64,000 nucleotides of DNA from Obelidium mucronatum (GCA_025765595.1 JAIVFH010000002.1:434001-498000); one strand, 5' to 3'. Positions 41,133 through 52,087 are shown, numbered from the stretch's first letter. Notes: generated by a model not told the origin, from the letters alone. Numbers and translations: made by a program.

Positions 41133-43402
41133 TCATTTTCTCAAAACCGAAGGAAGAATATGGCGCGTGTTGCGTGACTTTTCTACAGTTGTCGACTCGT
41201 CAATTCCCAGGCTTGCACAGCTGCCAGAATTTAGAGAATTGCCTAAACTTGAACTACTCTTTCCAATTTCAGGAAGCGGGCGATACTGCTTTCCGAGGGC
41301 TGAATTGGAATTATTCATATTTCCTTCTAATGTCGTTCCTGGCATCAATCCTGGGGGTTCAGAGGTGTGAGATCGCAACACACCAAAGATTTTTCAACTT
41401 TTACCTAAACCCAAATCCGAATTGGAAAGTGATCCTTTTAATCTCGTCATTCCAGACTTGCTTTCTATGCTTGACCGATTTTCCATTAAGGAGTCCCTTT
41501 GCAAAATCTCGGTATTTATTTGAGCAAATCTATTGCTCAAATTATTTGAGTGGTTTGTTTGAGGCCGAATGTTGGGAACGATTGGAGCAGGACACGTCCT
41601 GCTAGAGGATTTCGGAGAAGTGAACTGTAAGGGTACAAAGTCATACTTGGCCGAACCATGATGTCCCTCTTGCTCCTGTTGCGCCAAAGATACTCTTCCA
41701 GAACCCAAAACATAGTCAGTATCGTTTCGCCGTTTAACCATGGACTCATATTCATATGCTGAAGGCTTGGTCACGTCTTTTTGGTATCCAGTATTTGATT
41801 GTCGTGTCATTTTCGACAAGCGCTCATGATCTTCCTCATCATCTGAAAGAAAGTCAAATGAGTCGTGGGAGGTTTTCATTCTTGTGGAGGCGTATTCATT
41901 GGGTTTTGAAGGTGCGGGATTTGGTAATGCCAGCCCCCTTGATAAATCCGACACGATATTGCGTGTGTTGGCAGGCGTTGGGGGTGAATCTTGGCTTTTT
42001 TGAAAGGACGAGCTTCGCTGAAGTGTCTGAGCTGCTGGGAGGGTTTTAAACCATGTATGAAGCAGCGACTCGTTGGCTGATAATCTTCGGTTTGGATCAA
42101 ATAGGAGTAAATCTGAGATGAGTTGCAAAGCTTCTGTCGAAACAGCAGTGGTTGCATTTCCATGAGATGAGCCCCCAAACGAAAGAACTTCTGAAAGCGG
42201 AATAGGAGTCAAATTAGGGAATTTGAACCCCATTGAAACAGCCAACTTGATTCCCTCTATCCATGGACCTCCCCCGATCACTCTATCGCGAGATGTCCCC
42301 TGGGCTGTACCAACTGATACATTGGTTTTGGATAGTAGCGGCGAATTTGAAGTTTGTGGTCTCATACTCTCTGAATATTGAGGTTGATAGTCGCGGGTTT
42401 GAGATTGTAGAGGCGTCGAGACACGAACACTTGATCCAACCATACCGCCAGTTATTCCACCCGAATTCAAGCTCGCGTCTCCTGAAGGGCTTCCAAGTAT
42501 TGAACAAATTTTATGCAATTGATCCACTTCAGATGTTCCAGGGAATAATGGATATAAAAGAATCAGTTCGGCAATAATGGTGCCTACGGCCCACATATCA
42601 ATTGGTGATGAATAATTATGAGTTTTCAAGAGAACTTCGGGAGCCCGGTACCATCGTGTGCTGACGTATTCAGTGTATGGTGGCAGAGATCGTGTTTCTC
42701 GAGCTAAACCAAAGTCTGCGATTTTGACGGTGTTTCCAGACATAAGAAGGTTTTCTGGTTTCAAGTCACGGTGAAAGAAGCCATGCTATAATATAAATTA
42801 ATAGTTTAACCATTCACGCTCGTTTTTCTATTTTGTTATTTTTTTTTACTTTGTGCATGTGTGCAAGTCCCGAAAGCAGCTGAAACCTGAAGCGATTATC
42901 GATCAGCATCATGCATATATATTTAAATTCAAAAGAATCTTCATACGTCAAGCTCTTGACTTCCTCTTCTGTAAACGGCCGTCCATCTCGTTCCTTGATC
43001 TTTTGATGCATATTGCTGTCCATATACTCAAACACAAAGTTGAGTTCTTCAGTAGCTTGATCGCGTATAACTTCTTTCAATTTCACAATATGGAGGTGGT
43101 TATTCAGCTTTGCGAGAGACTTGATGCGCGGGATATAAACTAAGTTTAATTGTTGATAATCAGCGACGACGGCTATACCTTTAGTTCGCGTAGCTGTGTA
43201 CATTGTTCCCATGTAGCAAACTTTTGCTTCATTTTCTTTACTGCCACCTGTTGAATGATTCATTAGGCCCCTCCGATTCGGCAATTCAGGTCGTTCTTCA
43301 AACAAACACACTTACTATCTCTCCTGTGGTAGTATTTTGAGCCATATAGACACTTCCAAATGCACCATCCCCGAGCTGTTTCACGACTTTAAACTTTTCC
43401 AT
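41133..43402 (-). CDS. RCK-family kinase (MAK/ICK/Ime2-like)
   Basis: ATG 43402 opens [19 protein letters not shown], then [20 protein letters not shown], the family-typical insert replacing the usual C-helix start. [67 protein letters not shown] and [10 protein letters not shown] follow. MAK/ICK kinases act at cilia to control length and transport; Ime2 relatives act in meiosis. The activation lip is TEY where animal MAK/ICK have TDY. Inserts of about 40-50 residues after [13 protein letters not shown] are unusual. The Ser-rich C-terminal tail continues through a last intron to [19 protein letters not shown]. About six exons are joined without a frame break. In a zoosporic fungus a flagellar role is the natural expectation. 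Confidence 0.9.
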
Positions 43403-43718
43403 TCCTGATCGCGCGTCTTTTTTTTTATGATTGCGATGATTAAAGTATTTTTTGACAATTTTATCGCGTTCTCTTTGGAAATAAAATCAATGCAAAACAA
43501 AGGTCAAAAGGCAATAATACAACAATTTGCAGTGCCATCATTAAATGCAATCTTATTCTAACATCTTTCAAGAGAAAATCAGGCATCTGTGATAGGTACG
43601 GAAACTTTGGCATCCAACAACAAGAAGCCAAGATGCCTTTTGGCAGCTGTCTAGACTTATCTCGAGTCCATCCGACTCCTTCCATATCTTGAATTCATTA
43701 TCTTCAAGCTATTTATTG

Positions 43719-43930
43719 CCGATTCATCGCGAGAAATTGTGAATAAACATGGCGGAAAATAGAGTCGAGATGATGATCGTACAACTCAAAGTGACGAATA
43801 CCTTCGATAACATTCGGCTTGTCCCGTGCTTATCAAGCATTCTTTCCAAATATTCTCAAGTGATTTCTTCACTGTATGCTCGTTTGAAACCTTTCTTGAG
43901 CGGATTGTTAAAAGTGCAAGATTGTGGTTT
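43719..43930 (+). repeat. Third copy of the element found upstream of the NodB-like genes
   Basis: About 210 bp match the region upstream of both NodB-like genes (18.86-19.06 kb in reverse, 49.51-49.73 kb). Here the element encodes an uninterrupted 64-residue frame from ATG 43749 (MAENRVEMMIVQLKVTN...KPFLSGLLKV). In the other two copies that frame is cut by a stop after CLSSILS. No NodB-like gene or tRNA follows. The element may be a decayed transposon end or a small gene; the function is unknown. Confidence 0.65.
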
Positions 43931-44284
43931 CTACTATTGGTAGTTCGTCTGACCAAACTTGTAATACCTACGTGGAAGTAGCGGAGGATGTGGTGGAGTC
44001 GGGAGACATAGACATGTTGCTGAATGTATTAGCTTCTGCGGCTGAGAACGCAACACCAGGGAATACTCACTGTTGATTGGTTCAAACTTTGTGCTTTGTC
44101 TGTATTTTTGTTTGGCTCTTTGGCTCTTTGTGTGTGTTTTTTTGTGTTTGTTTGTTTGTTTTGTTTAAGTGCTTGTTTTGAATATCCAGTGTTTGAAACT
44201 CATTCACAATTAAAAGAAGTCAAACTTTCATATATTCTTCTTTGACGCACACAGAATTAAATAGTAATGAACACATGAACACGA

Positions 44285-46293
44285 TCAATCAAATCCCAGC
44301 AGCTGACGCAATACATCATCTTGAGTCAGTGTCTGGAATAGCACACACATGTTCGCTTTTGTTACTGGAAACAAACCAGCCGACATAGCCGCATCAGCAA
44401 ACCTTAGACGAAATGGGTTCAAGTCAAATGTATCAGTTTCGTCAAACATGTCGTAGCCTTCAAAGGGCATGTTGTCGCAAGCTGCTTGTTCGGCTACTTG
44501 GCGTAGATTTGCTGGAGGGGTGTGTCCTACGTTTCTGTACCCGAACGCCTCTGGGTGGTCGTACATAAGACACGGTCTCCTGCTCGGAGCTCTTGATTGT
44601 TTTGTCTTCCTGTTTCAATCCTCAATTAATTACACAATGCAACAACAACAACAACAATAAAAACCATTACCGAAGAAGGTGAGAATTCCATCGAATGCAC
44701 CAATCATTCAATTCTTCCTTGATGAAATCCCCAAATACAAACTGAGCTACTTTGACGTGGTAGAAGTCCAGTGTGTTGAACTGATACGCATGATGTATTT
44801 CCATCATCTCAAACAGTGTCTTCCAGTACTTTAAGTTGTCACGCGAAAGGATTCTCCAGCCTCCTTCAATGCGAGTGTTGCGTTTTGAGGTCCCATAAAT
44901 GTGTCCGTCATGTGTCAAGCCAAGTAAGTCACTGTAGTAACCCTGAATAGTGGCTACAACCACATTCTCGGAGCCAAAATCGGTTCGGGTAATATCAGGT
45001 CTCCAGCCGGCTCGTTCGACAGCTTTTACATAATAACCAGCCACACGCACAGAGAGGCGGTTTGTTGATCCGATGTACCACCACATGTACTTTCTGGAGA
45101 GTCCATCTGTACAACAGTGGATACCGAAGCCAAAGCGAGAGAGCTTGTCGTAGCCGTCAAAGTGCCACACAGCGTTTACACCTCGGGATCCATACACCCG
45201 TCGGAACATGACGTTTCCAAGCCGGCTTGCTGAAAGTTGGGGGTTGGCTTGCTTCAGACTGGCATGAATTCTTTGGCGAGCAACCTTAACATTGTATCGC
45301 AGCCTGATAATATCGGTCATTCCCCGGTATCCAATTCCTGGTTTGTTGGCTGATTCAGTAGCAACCAGTCCATCAATAATGTCGGTGGGTATCCACGAAT
45401 CCGTAAGACAAATTCTGTGCGTCTAAAAAGAAGCAACAGAAGCAAAATGTTACTCTAGGTGAGGAATCAAGACGAATTCACTTGACGAATTCACTTACTT
45501 TTAGTATTTTCCATAACCGTGTGCGGCCAATGGTCACTCCCCACTTGATTTTGAGGTGGTACTGCAGCTCTGCGGCCTTGTACCCCTTGTATACGCACTC
45601 CTTTACGTCCTGAATCCAATCATCAGACTGCTCCAATAGTGTTAATTCCGGTCGCTTCTTTGACAGTCCATGCTTCCTCTTGAACTTTTCTAGCCAGCTC
45701 ACACTTCTTGTCACCGCAAATCGAGACATCAACTCTTTCACGACTTCCGCATTCTTCAGCCCCTCATCAAGGAGGTCTACAACCACCGCAAACATATTGG
45801 ATTCCGATTCCGCTGAGACTGCAGTGTTCACTTGGGAGCCATTGTTCTGATTACATGTTTCGACGTCGCTAACATCTTCGCAATCCAGGTCGTCTGAGTT
45901 GGCGCCATCAGCGCACTCGAAGCCTGCCATTACTGATACCCTGCAGTGATTGCATTCATGTAGAAGTTGCGCCGTGGTCGAACAGAAAAACGCTGCGTCG
46001 TCATGCCTGCCACCAAGACCAACATGCCTGTGGCAGTGGTTGCAGTCCACCACACGCTTCCCTGTGAAAGAGCAGTAGAAGGGGGAGTTGTAGATGTCAG
46101 TTGCTGAGAAGCTGGATGTTCTTGGCACTGCAGTTGGCCAGGGAGGACACTGGCAACAGGACCCCGCCAACTCGCCTCCATGAAATGCACAGAAAAGCCC
46201 TGTCCATGGCGCCGACAGTGCGTCTACATCGACGCAGTGGATGCAAACACTTAGTGCTAACCCTGTTTCGGTGCAGTACAAAGCACGTGCCAT
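44285..46293 (-). CDS. DDE/integrase-core protein with Cys-rich N-terminus (transposase-like)
   Basis: Three exons (46293-45499, 45422-44671, 44609-44285) join in perfect frame to 623 residues. The N-terminus has repeated Cys/His clusters (YCTETG...CIHC, YCSFTGKRVVDCNHC, FCSTTAQLLHECNHC). A helix-turn-helix-like part follows (AVVVDLLDEGLKNAEVVKEL, then YKAAELQYHLKIKWGVTIGR). The catalytic core shows D in VWHFDGYDKLSRFGFG, D in TRTDFGSENVVV and E in RNTRIEGGWRILSRDNLKYW, the rve-type DDE layout seen in fungal integrase-core proteins. The intact frame, introns and lack of nearby RT, gag or terminal inverted repeats suggest either a recently active DNA transposon or a domesticated gene. It is divergent from the DUF1772 gene, 131 bp between start codons. 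Confidence 0.8.
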
Positions 46294-46424
46294 GTCCTTG
46301 TTTTGTTTGTTGTTTTTTTGTTTGTTTGTTTGTTTGTAATTTTTTGTTTCAACCCCAATTTTTTTTCCCGTCCGGTTGTGAACAAATCAGCTTCCGTATA
46401 ATAACAGTTCAGAACGAATAAAAA

Positions 46425-46874
46425 ATGACAAGTCAGCATCTTCTTTTGCAGACGGCAACGCTGCTCAACGGCACCACGTTCGGCGCGATGGCGTTTGTCG
46501 GGGCGACCGACGCGCGGCTCCTCCGGGCGCTCGCAAAGACGCCCGGGCTTGTGGGGCCGGTGTTTGCGCACTGGTGGCCGCTGGGGCGCGACTTCATGGC
46601 GCCGCTGCTGGTGCTCGGCGCCGCCGCCAACGGCGCGGCGGCGGTCGCGTCGGGCGACGCGCTGTGGCTCTGCGCGGCGCTGAGCCACGCCGCGACGCTC
46701 GGCTGGACGCTGGGCGCGATGCTGCCGGGCATCCGCCGGCTGATGGCCGCCACCGCAAAGACGGCGGGCGACGAGGTCGACCGGCTGACGCGTTCGTTCG
46801 GCCGGCTGCATCTGCCGCGCGTGCTTGTGTCGGGCGCTGCATTCGCGCTGTCCATCCACTGCTTGTCAAAGTGA
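46425..46874 (+). CDS. DUF1772 (anthrone oxygenase-like) small membrane protein
   Basis: A single exon of 149 residues with four hydrophobic helices: TATLLNGTTFGAMAFVG, DFMAPLLVLGAAANGAAAV, ALSHAATLGWTLGAMLPGI and a C-terminal LPRVLVSGAAFALSIHCL. The pattern of a short first helix, a Gly/Ala-rich core and WTLGxMLPxxRRL matches DUF1772, which includes fungal anthrone oxygenase-like proteins. No polyketide cluster surrounds it, so a role in pigment synthesis is not supported. Almost the whole gene is GC-rich. It ends 26 bp before the next start codon on the same strand. Confidence 0.7.
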   Translation: MTSQHLLLQTATLLNGTTFGAMAFVGATDARLLRALAKTPGLVGPVFAHWWPLGRDFMAPLLVLGAAANGAAAVASGDALWLCAALSHAATLGWTLGAMLPGIRRLMAATAKTAGDEVDRLTRSFGRLHLPRVLVSGAAFALSIHCLSK

Positions 46875-46900
46875 ACTCAAAGTCTCAAATAAAAGTGTTC

Positions 46901-48660
46901 ATGGAGTTTCTGTCGGAGCTTGTTGGGCACGCCAGCGAGCGCATGCGCGCCAGTCCGGCGTCTGTCGCTGTTGCCGTGGGAGCCGTCGCTGGCTTTGTCG
47001 GCGCCGTCTCGTATGCCAAGGCGTCGAGCCGTACGTACCAGGTGTGTGTTCAGTTAGATAACACTGAGAGCACAGTCACAAACACAAATCGCAGCGCCAG
47101 GAAATCAACGTCGGCGGGCACCACGTGCGGCGAAAGCCGGCGCACCTGACCAGCGAGCGGCGGCTCGCCTCGCCGCTGCCGACGCCGGACGCGGTGTCGA
47201 CGCTGCTCGCGTGGTTCGGCCACGTGCTGTGGCTGCGGCGCGTGCGCGCGGAGGGCGGCGGCGGCGGCGGCGGGCGCGAGCTGCTGCTGGAGCCGGTGCA
47301 GCGCGCGGTGGTCGATCTCGTGCGCCGGGTCGTGCGCGCCGCGCCGCGCCTTGTGTGCATCGTGCCGCCGGTGGCGCGCCTGGGCACGCAAGCCGCACGC
47401 CGCGCCTTTGGCTTCGACGCCGACGAGAGCGACGCCGACGCCTTTGCGTACGGCCGGCCCGTGCGCTTCATCGACCTGAATGCAAACTCGCTGACGCTGG
47501 ACGTGCGTCTGTGGGCGGGCCAGATGGACCAGGACTACGGGGGTGTGCTGCGAACGATCGCCGAAGGACTCGTCGGGCTCTTGGCGGGTCTTGCCGCCGG
47601 TTTGCTGGGCTCTTGGGCCGATTCTGTCAGCGAAAACATGCCAAAGACAAAGCTGCCTGCGCTGGAAGATGAAATTCAGATCCTCAACACGTTCTACACT
47701 GTGCTGGAATCGACCACTCGGATGATCCCCGACGAATGTGCTATTGTAATCGATGGCGTTGATTGTCTGAGTCAATTGGCGAACACGGATGTCGGTAAAA
47801 AGGCGATGGCCCTCTTTTTCAACCATTTGTCTGGATTGGCCCGCGGAACTAGAAGGATCAGCGTTTGCTTGGTTGTTAGCGGTTCGTTTGCGCATGAGTT
47901 CTTGATTCCATTGGTTTCACATGAGGCAGTCGCTTTGATATCGTTTGGAGACTTGAGTGAAGATGAAGCAAAAGAGCATTTTTTGGAACGGTTCCGCGAA
48001 CTTACGGGAATGTATGTCCCTGAAAAGTCGTGTCAAGGAAAACTCGGAGAGAAGTGGGGGAAAAACGAGAATATATTGCTTAGTGTCGCGGAAAAATGTG
48101 TGGATCAAGTATATGGAATAGTTGGAGGGCGAGCACATGATTTGGTAGGATTTGCTGATAGTATGTTGCTTCTCAACAACACTGCCCGCTTGGAGCAGAG
48201 ATTGAAGGAAGCAACGTCGAGCGAATTGCAGCAATCGATCTTTATGGAAGTTGTGACCGCTTTTCCGGATGTATCAGCGTGTATGCGTTGGCTCGAGGTG
48301 ACTCTGGATCCGTCGATGGTAATTCAAAGAACCGACATTGCCTCATGTCTGGAAAACTGGGATGCCCCATTCTGGACTTTTGAAGAAGCTGTGCGTATCT
48401 TTGATGAATTGGTTGCATCCAAGACACGTTGCATATCATATCAACAAGCGGTGGATGCATTATTTGAGTTACGCCCTCACAGTCGATCAGAGGCCGTTTT
48501 GGTTTTGAAGTCATTAATCTTGCATCGAGTTGTTGCTTACCGACCGGCTTCTCATTTACATTTTGATGGAGCTGGTTCGTCCCGCTATGATGCTGTGACT
48601 GTTGTGCGTCCTTTGCACTTGTATTGCTTCACACAGCTTCGACCTTCATTAAATGTTTAA
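46901..48660 (+). CDS. AAA/STAND-type ATPase-like protein without a recognisable Walker A loop
   Basis: Exons 46901-47041 and 47095-48660 give 568 residues. The N-terminus has one helix (SVAVAVGAVAGFVGAVSYA) that would anchor it to a membrane. A Walker-B-like strand ECAIVIDGVDCLSQL and a sensor-like strand ISVCLVVSGSFAHEF follow, then a helical lid (RAHDLVGFADSMLLL) and a winged-helix-like end (AVLVLKSLILHRVVAY). Where a GxxGxGK(S/T) loop is expected (after RLVCIVPP) the sequence reads VARLGTQAARRAFGF, so nucleotide binding is doubtful. The GC-rich first 500 bp include an Arg/Ala/Gly-rich stretch. The fold resembles RNA12/Yme2-like or other membrane ATPases, but I cannot name a family. Confidence 0.65.
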
Positions 48661-48708
48661 GGCAATCTTTTTTATTAAACGATTATTTTACTTTCTCAAG
48701 TTCCACTT

Positions 48709-49350
48709 TTAGTGTAGTTTCTGATGTATGATAGGGAGAAGAGGAGAGGAATGACTGTCCACACATTCATTGAGTCGTTCTGCCATCATCCGTTCACTCT
48801 GCAGCTCAGTACGAGTGAAAACATGTCCATCGACTTTCCCAGTCGTATAAGGGCAAATCGTACTTTGATGAAACGTGAACAGCGGTTTAAAAACGAATTG
48901 GCTTTCATTGTAAAGGTCATGGGGAATCACCAACTCAAAGCCATCTGCATCCCGAATACATAGAGCTAATTGAATGGATCCAAATGCATCCATGAGAGGC
49001 ATATTGTCTGGAATCACTGGTAACCCCAACGACCCGCAAGACTCGTTGAAAACCTTTCGAATATGTGCTGCCTTGTCGGCGCTAGAAGCGGCTCCGTCAG
49101 CCAGGACCGGATCCGGGATTACAACGATGGTGATTGGTTTCAGTGTTTGGAGGGACACGATGGTTGCCTCTTGGTGGCCACGGTCCCACTGGTTTGGAAG
49201 ATATGCCAGTGCCATTTCAACCGTCAGTTGAGGATATACTGCTGCCCAATCTGATGGTGGATCTGATGAAGACCGGTTAATGGGGCTGGATGATGGTTGA
49301 GCTTTGAATCCAACAGGCGTTGTGTTTGCGGGTAGTGTGACAAGGAACAT
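48709..49350 (-). CDS. Hypothetical protein, 213 residues
   Basis: A single-exon frame from ATG 49350 (MFLVTLPANTTPVGFK) to a stop at 48709, convergent with the ATPase-like gene whose end is 48 bp away. It has a short Ser/Pro-rich leader, a globular part with QLTVEMALAYLPNQWDRG and TLKPITIVVIPDPVLADG, and an aromatic segment YNESQFVFKPLFTFHQSTI. No signal peptide, membrane helix or known motif is visible. Even composition across the whole frame makes it a credible gene, but I do not recognise it. Confidence 0.55.
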   Translation of the reverse strand: MFLVTLPANTTPVGFKAQPSSSPINRSSSDPPSDWAAVYPQLTVEMALAYLPNQWDRGHQEATIVSLQTLKPITIVVIPDPVLADGAASSADKAAHIRKVFNESCGSLGLPVIPDNMPLMDAFGSIQLALCIRDADGFELVIPHDLYNESQFVFKPLFTFHQSTICPYTTGKVDGHVFTRTELQSERMMAERLNECVDSHSSPLLPIIHQKLH

Positions 49351-49934
49351 GATCTTTTATAAATGGAATCATGTTTCGTTGAACTGCATGCTGTCACTGT
49401 GTAGTTCCTAATCGAATCCAACGTGCGCATTACAGTTTTATAGCGAGTCAATAAGACGATGTGTTCAACAGTATGCTGTTATCGCAATCTTCAAAGCATT
49501 TGTTGACAGTGGATTCATCGTGAGCAATTGTGAATAAACATGGTGGAAAATAGAGTCGAGATGATGATCGTGCAAATCAAAATGACGAATACTTTGTCCA
49601 ACGATAACATTTGGCTTGTCGGGTGCTTATCAAGCATTCTTTCCTAAGAATCCCAGGCGATTCCTTTACTGAAGACGCTATTGAAGCCTTTTTTGAGCGG
49701 AATCTTAAAAGTACGAGGCTGGTTGGGTAGCTGTAGTGGTGTTTAAACGAAAGTAAAGTTGCCTCCTTATCGCCACACAAGCCCCAAACAAGAAATTTTG
49801 ATTTATTTAATCAAACGCGTGAAAGCATAAAAAGGCACCTTCATCCCTCTCTGTATTCCCCACAAAATAGTTTACCAACAAAGTACACTCTTCTGAAGAC
49901 AAACAAAGCAAATTAAAAACAACCAATTCAGCAA

Positions 49935-50711
49935 ATGAATTTCCTCACAGTTACTCTCGCAATCGCTTCCGCCCTCTCCACCCTTGCAGCTCCAGTCCCG
50001 CCTCCCGCTGCCATCCAAACCGGCTGCAAGAACCCAGCCCAAGCCGCCTTGGCATTCCGCCCTTTGGATGCCGCGCTCTTACAATCCCTAAACGCCCAGA
50101 ACCTCAAAGCAACCTTCTTTGTGGATCCCGCTTGGGTCGGCGCCAATCCATACGTGGTAGAACAAGCCTTGAAATCGGGCCATAACTTTGGTTTGGCTAT
50201 TACGAACCCGAAAGCGTTAGTGCAAGATATTCCATGCATCAACTGCAACCTTCCAGTCAACCAAGCCGCTGTGGATGCATTCGTGGCGGACCGGATAAAA
50301 GCCTGGAACCAACAGTTTGGATGGATGAAGGCTAACTTGAACTTGGTCGCGTTCACGCAGGAAGACTATTTTAACCAAATCTACTCTCACATGCGTGAGA
50401 ACAAGTATGCTGATTTGGAAGCGGCGTTGGTTTTGAAGGGGTGGAGTCCGGTTGTGGTTCCGTTTGGTAGTGATGCCTATGTGTTTGAAAGTGCGGGGCA
50501 GCATAATGTGGTGCTTTCCAACTTTGTGGATCCGTCGGCGTTGGCTATTAATATGAGCACGCCGGCACCGATTACTGGATTCTACAGTGCGCGTTCCACG
50601 ATAGTGAACAAGGAGGATGTTGCAATTGTGAAGGCGGCAGCTACGTTCCTTGGCACGATTGGGAAGGCGGTTGTTCCAGCAACTCAGTGTTTCGGCATCG
50701 CAGCAAACTAA
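49935..50711 (+). CDS. Secreted NodB-like protein lacking the catalytic motifs, copy B
   Basis: 258 residues, the same length as copy A with only about a dozen differences by eye (for example VDAFVADRI for VDIFVADRI, NKYADLEAALVLKG for NRYADLEAALVMKG). The signal peptide MNFLTVTLAIASALSTLAAP and the altered NodB motifs (AFRPLD in place of TFDDGP, HNFGLAIT in place of HxxxH) are shared, so the loss of catalytic residues came before the duplication. Maintained frames in both copies and mostly conservative replacements suggest selection on a non-enzymatic secreted product. The TATA-like CATAAAAAG lies 108 bp before the ATG. Confidence 0.85.
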   Translation: MNFLTVTLAIASALSTLAAPVPPPAAIQTGCKNPAQAALAFRPLDAALLQSLNAQNLKATFFVDPAWVGANPYVVEQALKSGHNFGLAITNPKALVQDIPCINCNLPVNQAAVDAFVADRIKAWNQQFGWMKANLNLVAFTQEDYFNQIYSHMRENKYADLEAALVLKGWSPVVVPFGSDAYVFESAGQHNVVLSNFVDPSALAINMSTPAPITGFYSARSTIVNKEDVAIVKAAATFLGTIGKAVVPATQCFGIAAN

Positions 50712-50842
50712 TTCGTTTCTTTATTAATATTATCTTATTCTCTTGCATTTTTCTTCATTGTAGCTTGTTTTGCATATAGTACATACTATGAATAAAACTT
50801 ACTATGAAAAAAAGGTATTTCAACGAAACAACATTGACGTCG

Positions 50843-50914
50843 TGCTTATCCCAGGAATTGAACCTGGATTTGCTCGGCCACAACGAGCTGTACTAACCAT
50901 TATACGAGATAAGC
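50843..50914 (-). tRNA. tRNA-His (GTG), second copy
   Basis: On the minus strand this is the same cloverleaf as at 17620, with acceptor GCTTATC/GATAAGC, anticodon loop TTGTGGC and T-stem CCAGG/CCTGG. Two loop changes are seen (ATGGTTAGT in the D-loop, TTCAATT in the T-loop); both leave stems intact, so it is likely functional. It lies 3' of and convergent with the NodB-like copy B. Confidence 0.95.
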
Positions 50915-51088
50915 TGGTGTCCTATTGTGGACGATAACATATCTAAAAAATGTTTTTATTCGATGCACTTATCAGCAAAAATTGCACTTCAAACTAGAAA
51001 TAATTGCGGAGAAACTAATGAAAAAATCTTTGGTCCTTCTATCTAAGAACGAATGATCTAATAAATGTGCTCTATGGCTTCTCGGAGT

Positions 51089-51983
51089 CTAAAGTAGAGA
51101 GGCTTTCATCAAGATCCCAACATTTGCATTGATTGCTGCAACAATTTCAGCATGAGCGTCTTGCTTTTCCGTATTGATTTTTAAAGCATGGATCTTGAGC
51201 TCAATCTGGAAAACATACGCGCGTCAGTTAAAGCGCAGGGTGAAGAAAAAAAAGGACAACCTTTGCCTGGGTCTTTTGGAGAATGTCATTGTATTGACTG
51301 AGTCTACCGTCTGTTTCAAGCATCAAGCATCCCGCCTTGAATTGATCTGGAAGTATGGTGTGTAATTGATTTGAGCATTGATAATTAACACCAAACAACA
51401 ACGAACCTTCCAGATGGACTTTTTCACCTCCAACACACCCCAGCGCGATTCCCATCAACATATCGACCTTATAATTGTTCCAGGACTCAACATTCTCAGA
51501 ACTAATGATATCTGATTGCACGGGAGGTTCAACAGTGTATCCCAACATCGCCATATCTTGTTCCAATTTATTGAGCTCAGTATCAATGTTGAAGCTCATA
51601 TCGATTGGTGCCCATTTAGACTGCTGTATAAGCGGCTGGAAGTCCTACATGGAGTACAAGCGTAGTGTTTTAAAAAAAATGTGATTTGATGAAGGGGGGG
51701 AAATGACTAACAGTTATGTTTAAGGCCTGTTGAAAGACATTGTCAGGGTATTCAAAGAATGGTCCTTCGGTGTGAACACTGCTGCTTCTACTTAATCCAG
51801 AGTAGATGGATTCAGAATTGGATTCAATCTGTATCTTTAATCAGTACACAGTAACAATCAAATTTGAACGTCTACCTCAGCGTTGAGTAATAAAGCGTCT
51901 TGATGAAATTCATCGAATTCTAAAGGCTCGGACTTGAAGTGGACGTGGCTAAGGCTGTCACTCATGAACATTGTGTACTCCAT
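51089..51983 (-). CDS. Hypothetical protein with C-terminal helix
   Basis: From ATG 51983 (MEYTMFMSDSLSHVHFKSEP) about five short exons can be joined: an acidic start, SESIYSGLSRSSSVHTEGPF, DFQPLIQQSKWAPIDMSFNI, NKLEQDMAMLGYTVEPPVQ, LMGIALGCVGGEKVHLEG/SLLFGVNYQCSN and a C-terminal amphipathic helix IELKIHALKINTEKQDAHAEI ending VGILMKASLL. Splice sites are plausible (for example AG before ATTGAGCTC near 51.21 kb). The helical C-terminus could form a coiled coil. No family is recognised. Confidence 0.5.
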
Positions 51984-52087
51984 TTTGAAAGTGTTGTTTT
52001 TTTCTGAGTTTTTTGTGAAGGGGAAGTCGATGCGATATTTGCTTTGGAAAAAAAAAATTAAATTGTGAGAGGTTAGAGTGATAGCCT

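Larger units (their letters stand above)
49511..50914. repeat. Inverted segmental duplication, copy B
   Basis: This is the counterpart of 17620-19062 in opposite orientation: upstream element with a short frame starting at ATG 49540 (MVENRVEMMIVQIKMTN), TATA-like CATAAAAAG at 49827, NodB-like gene 49935-50711 and convergent tRNA-His 50843-50914. Non-coding identity is highest just before the gene (shared CCTTCATCCCTCTCTGTATT) and lost between the gene end and the tRNA. Confidence 0.85.

Noticed and set aside
43461..43685. 74-residue minus-strand frame MEGVGWTRDKSRQLPKG upstream of the RCK kinase
   Set aside because: It lies in the probable 5' leader or promoter of the kinase, with no recognisable domain.
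44285..46293. Retrotransposon or endogenous viral integrase
   Set aside because: No reverse transcriptase, protease, gag-like frame or long terminal repeats are present, and the gene has spliceosomal introns.
44135..46335. TTTG-rich runs near 44.15 kb and 46.31 kb as terminal repeats of the DDE gene
   Set aside because: Both runs read TTTG on the plus strand, so they are direct simple-sequence tracts and not inverted repeats; no target-site duplication is seen.
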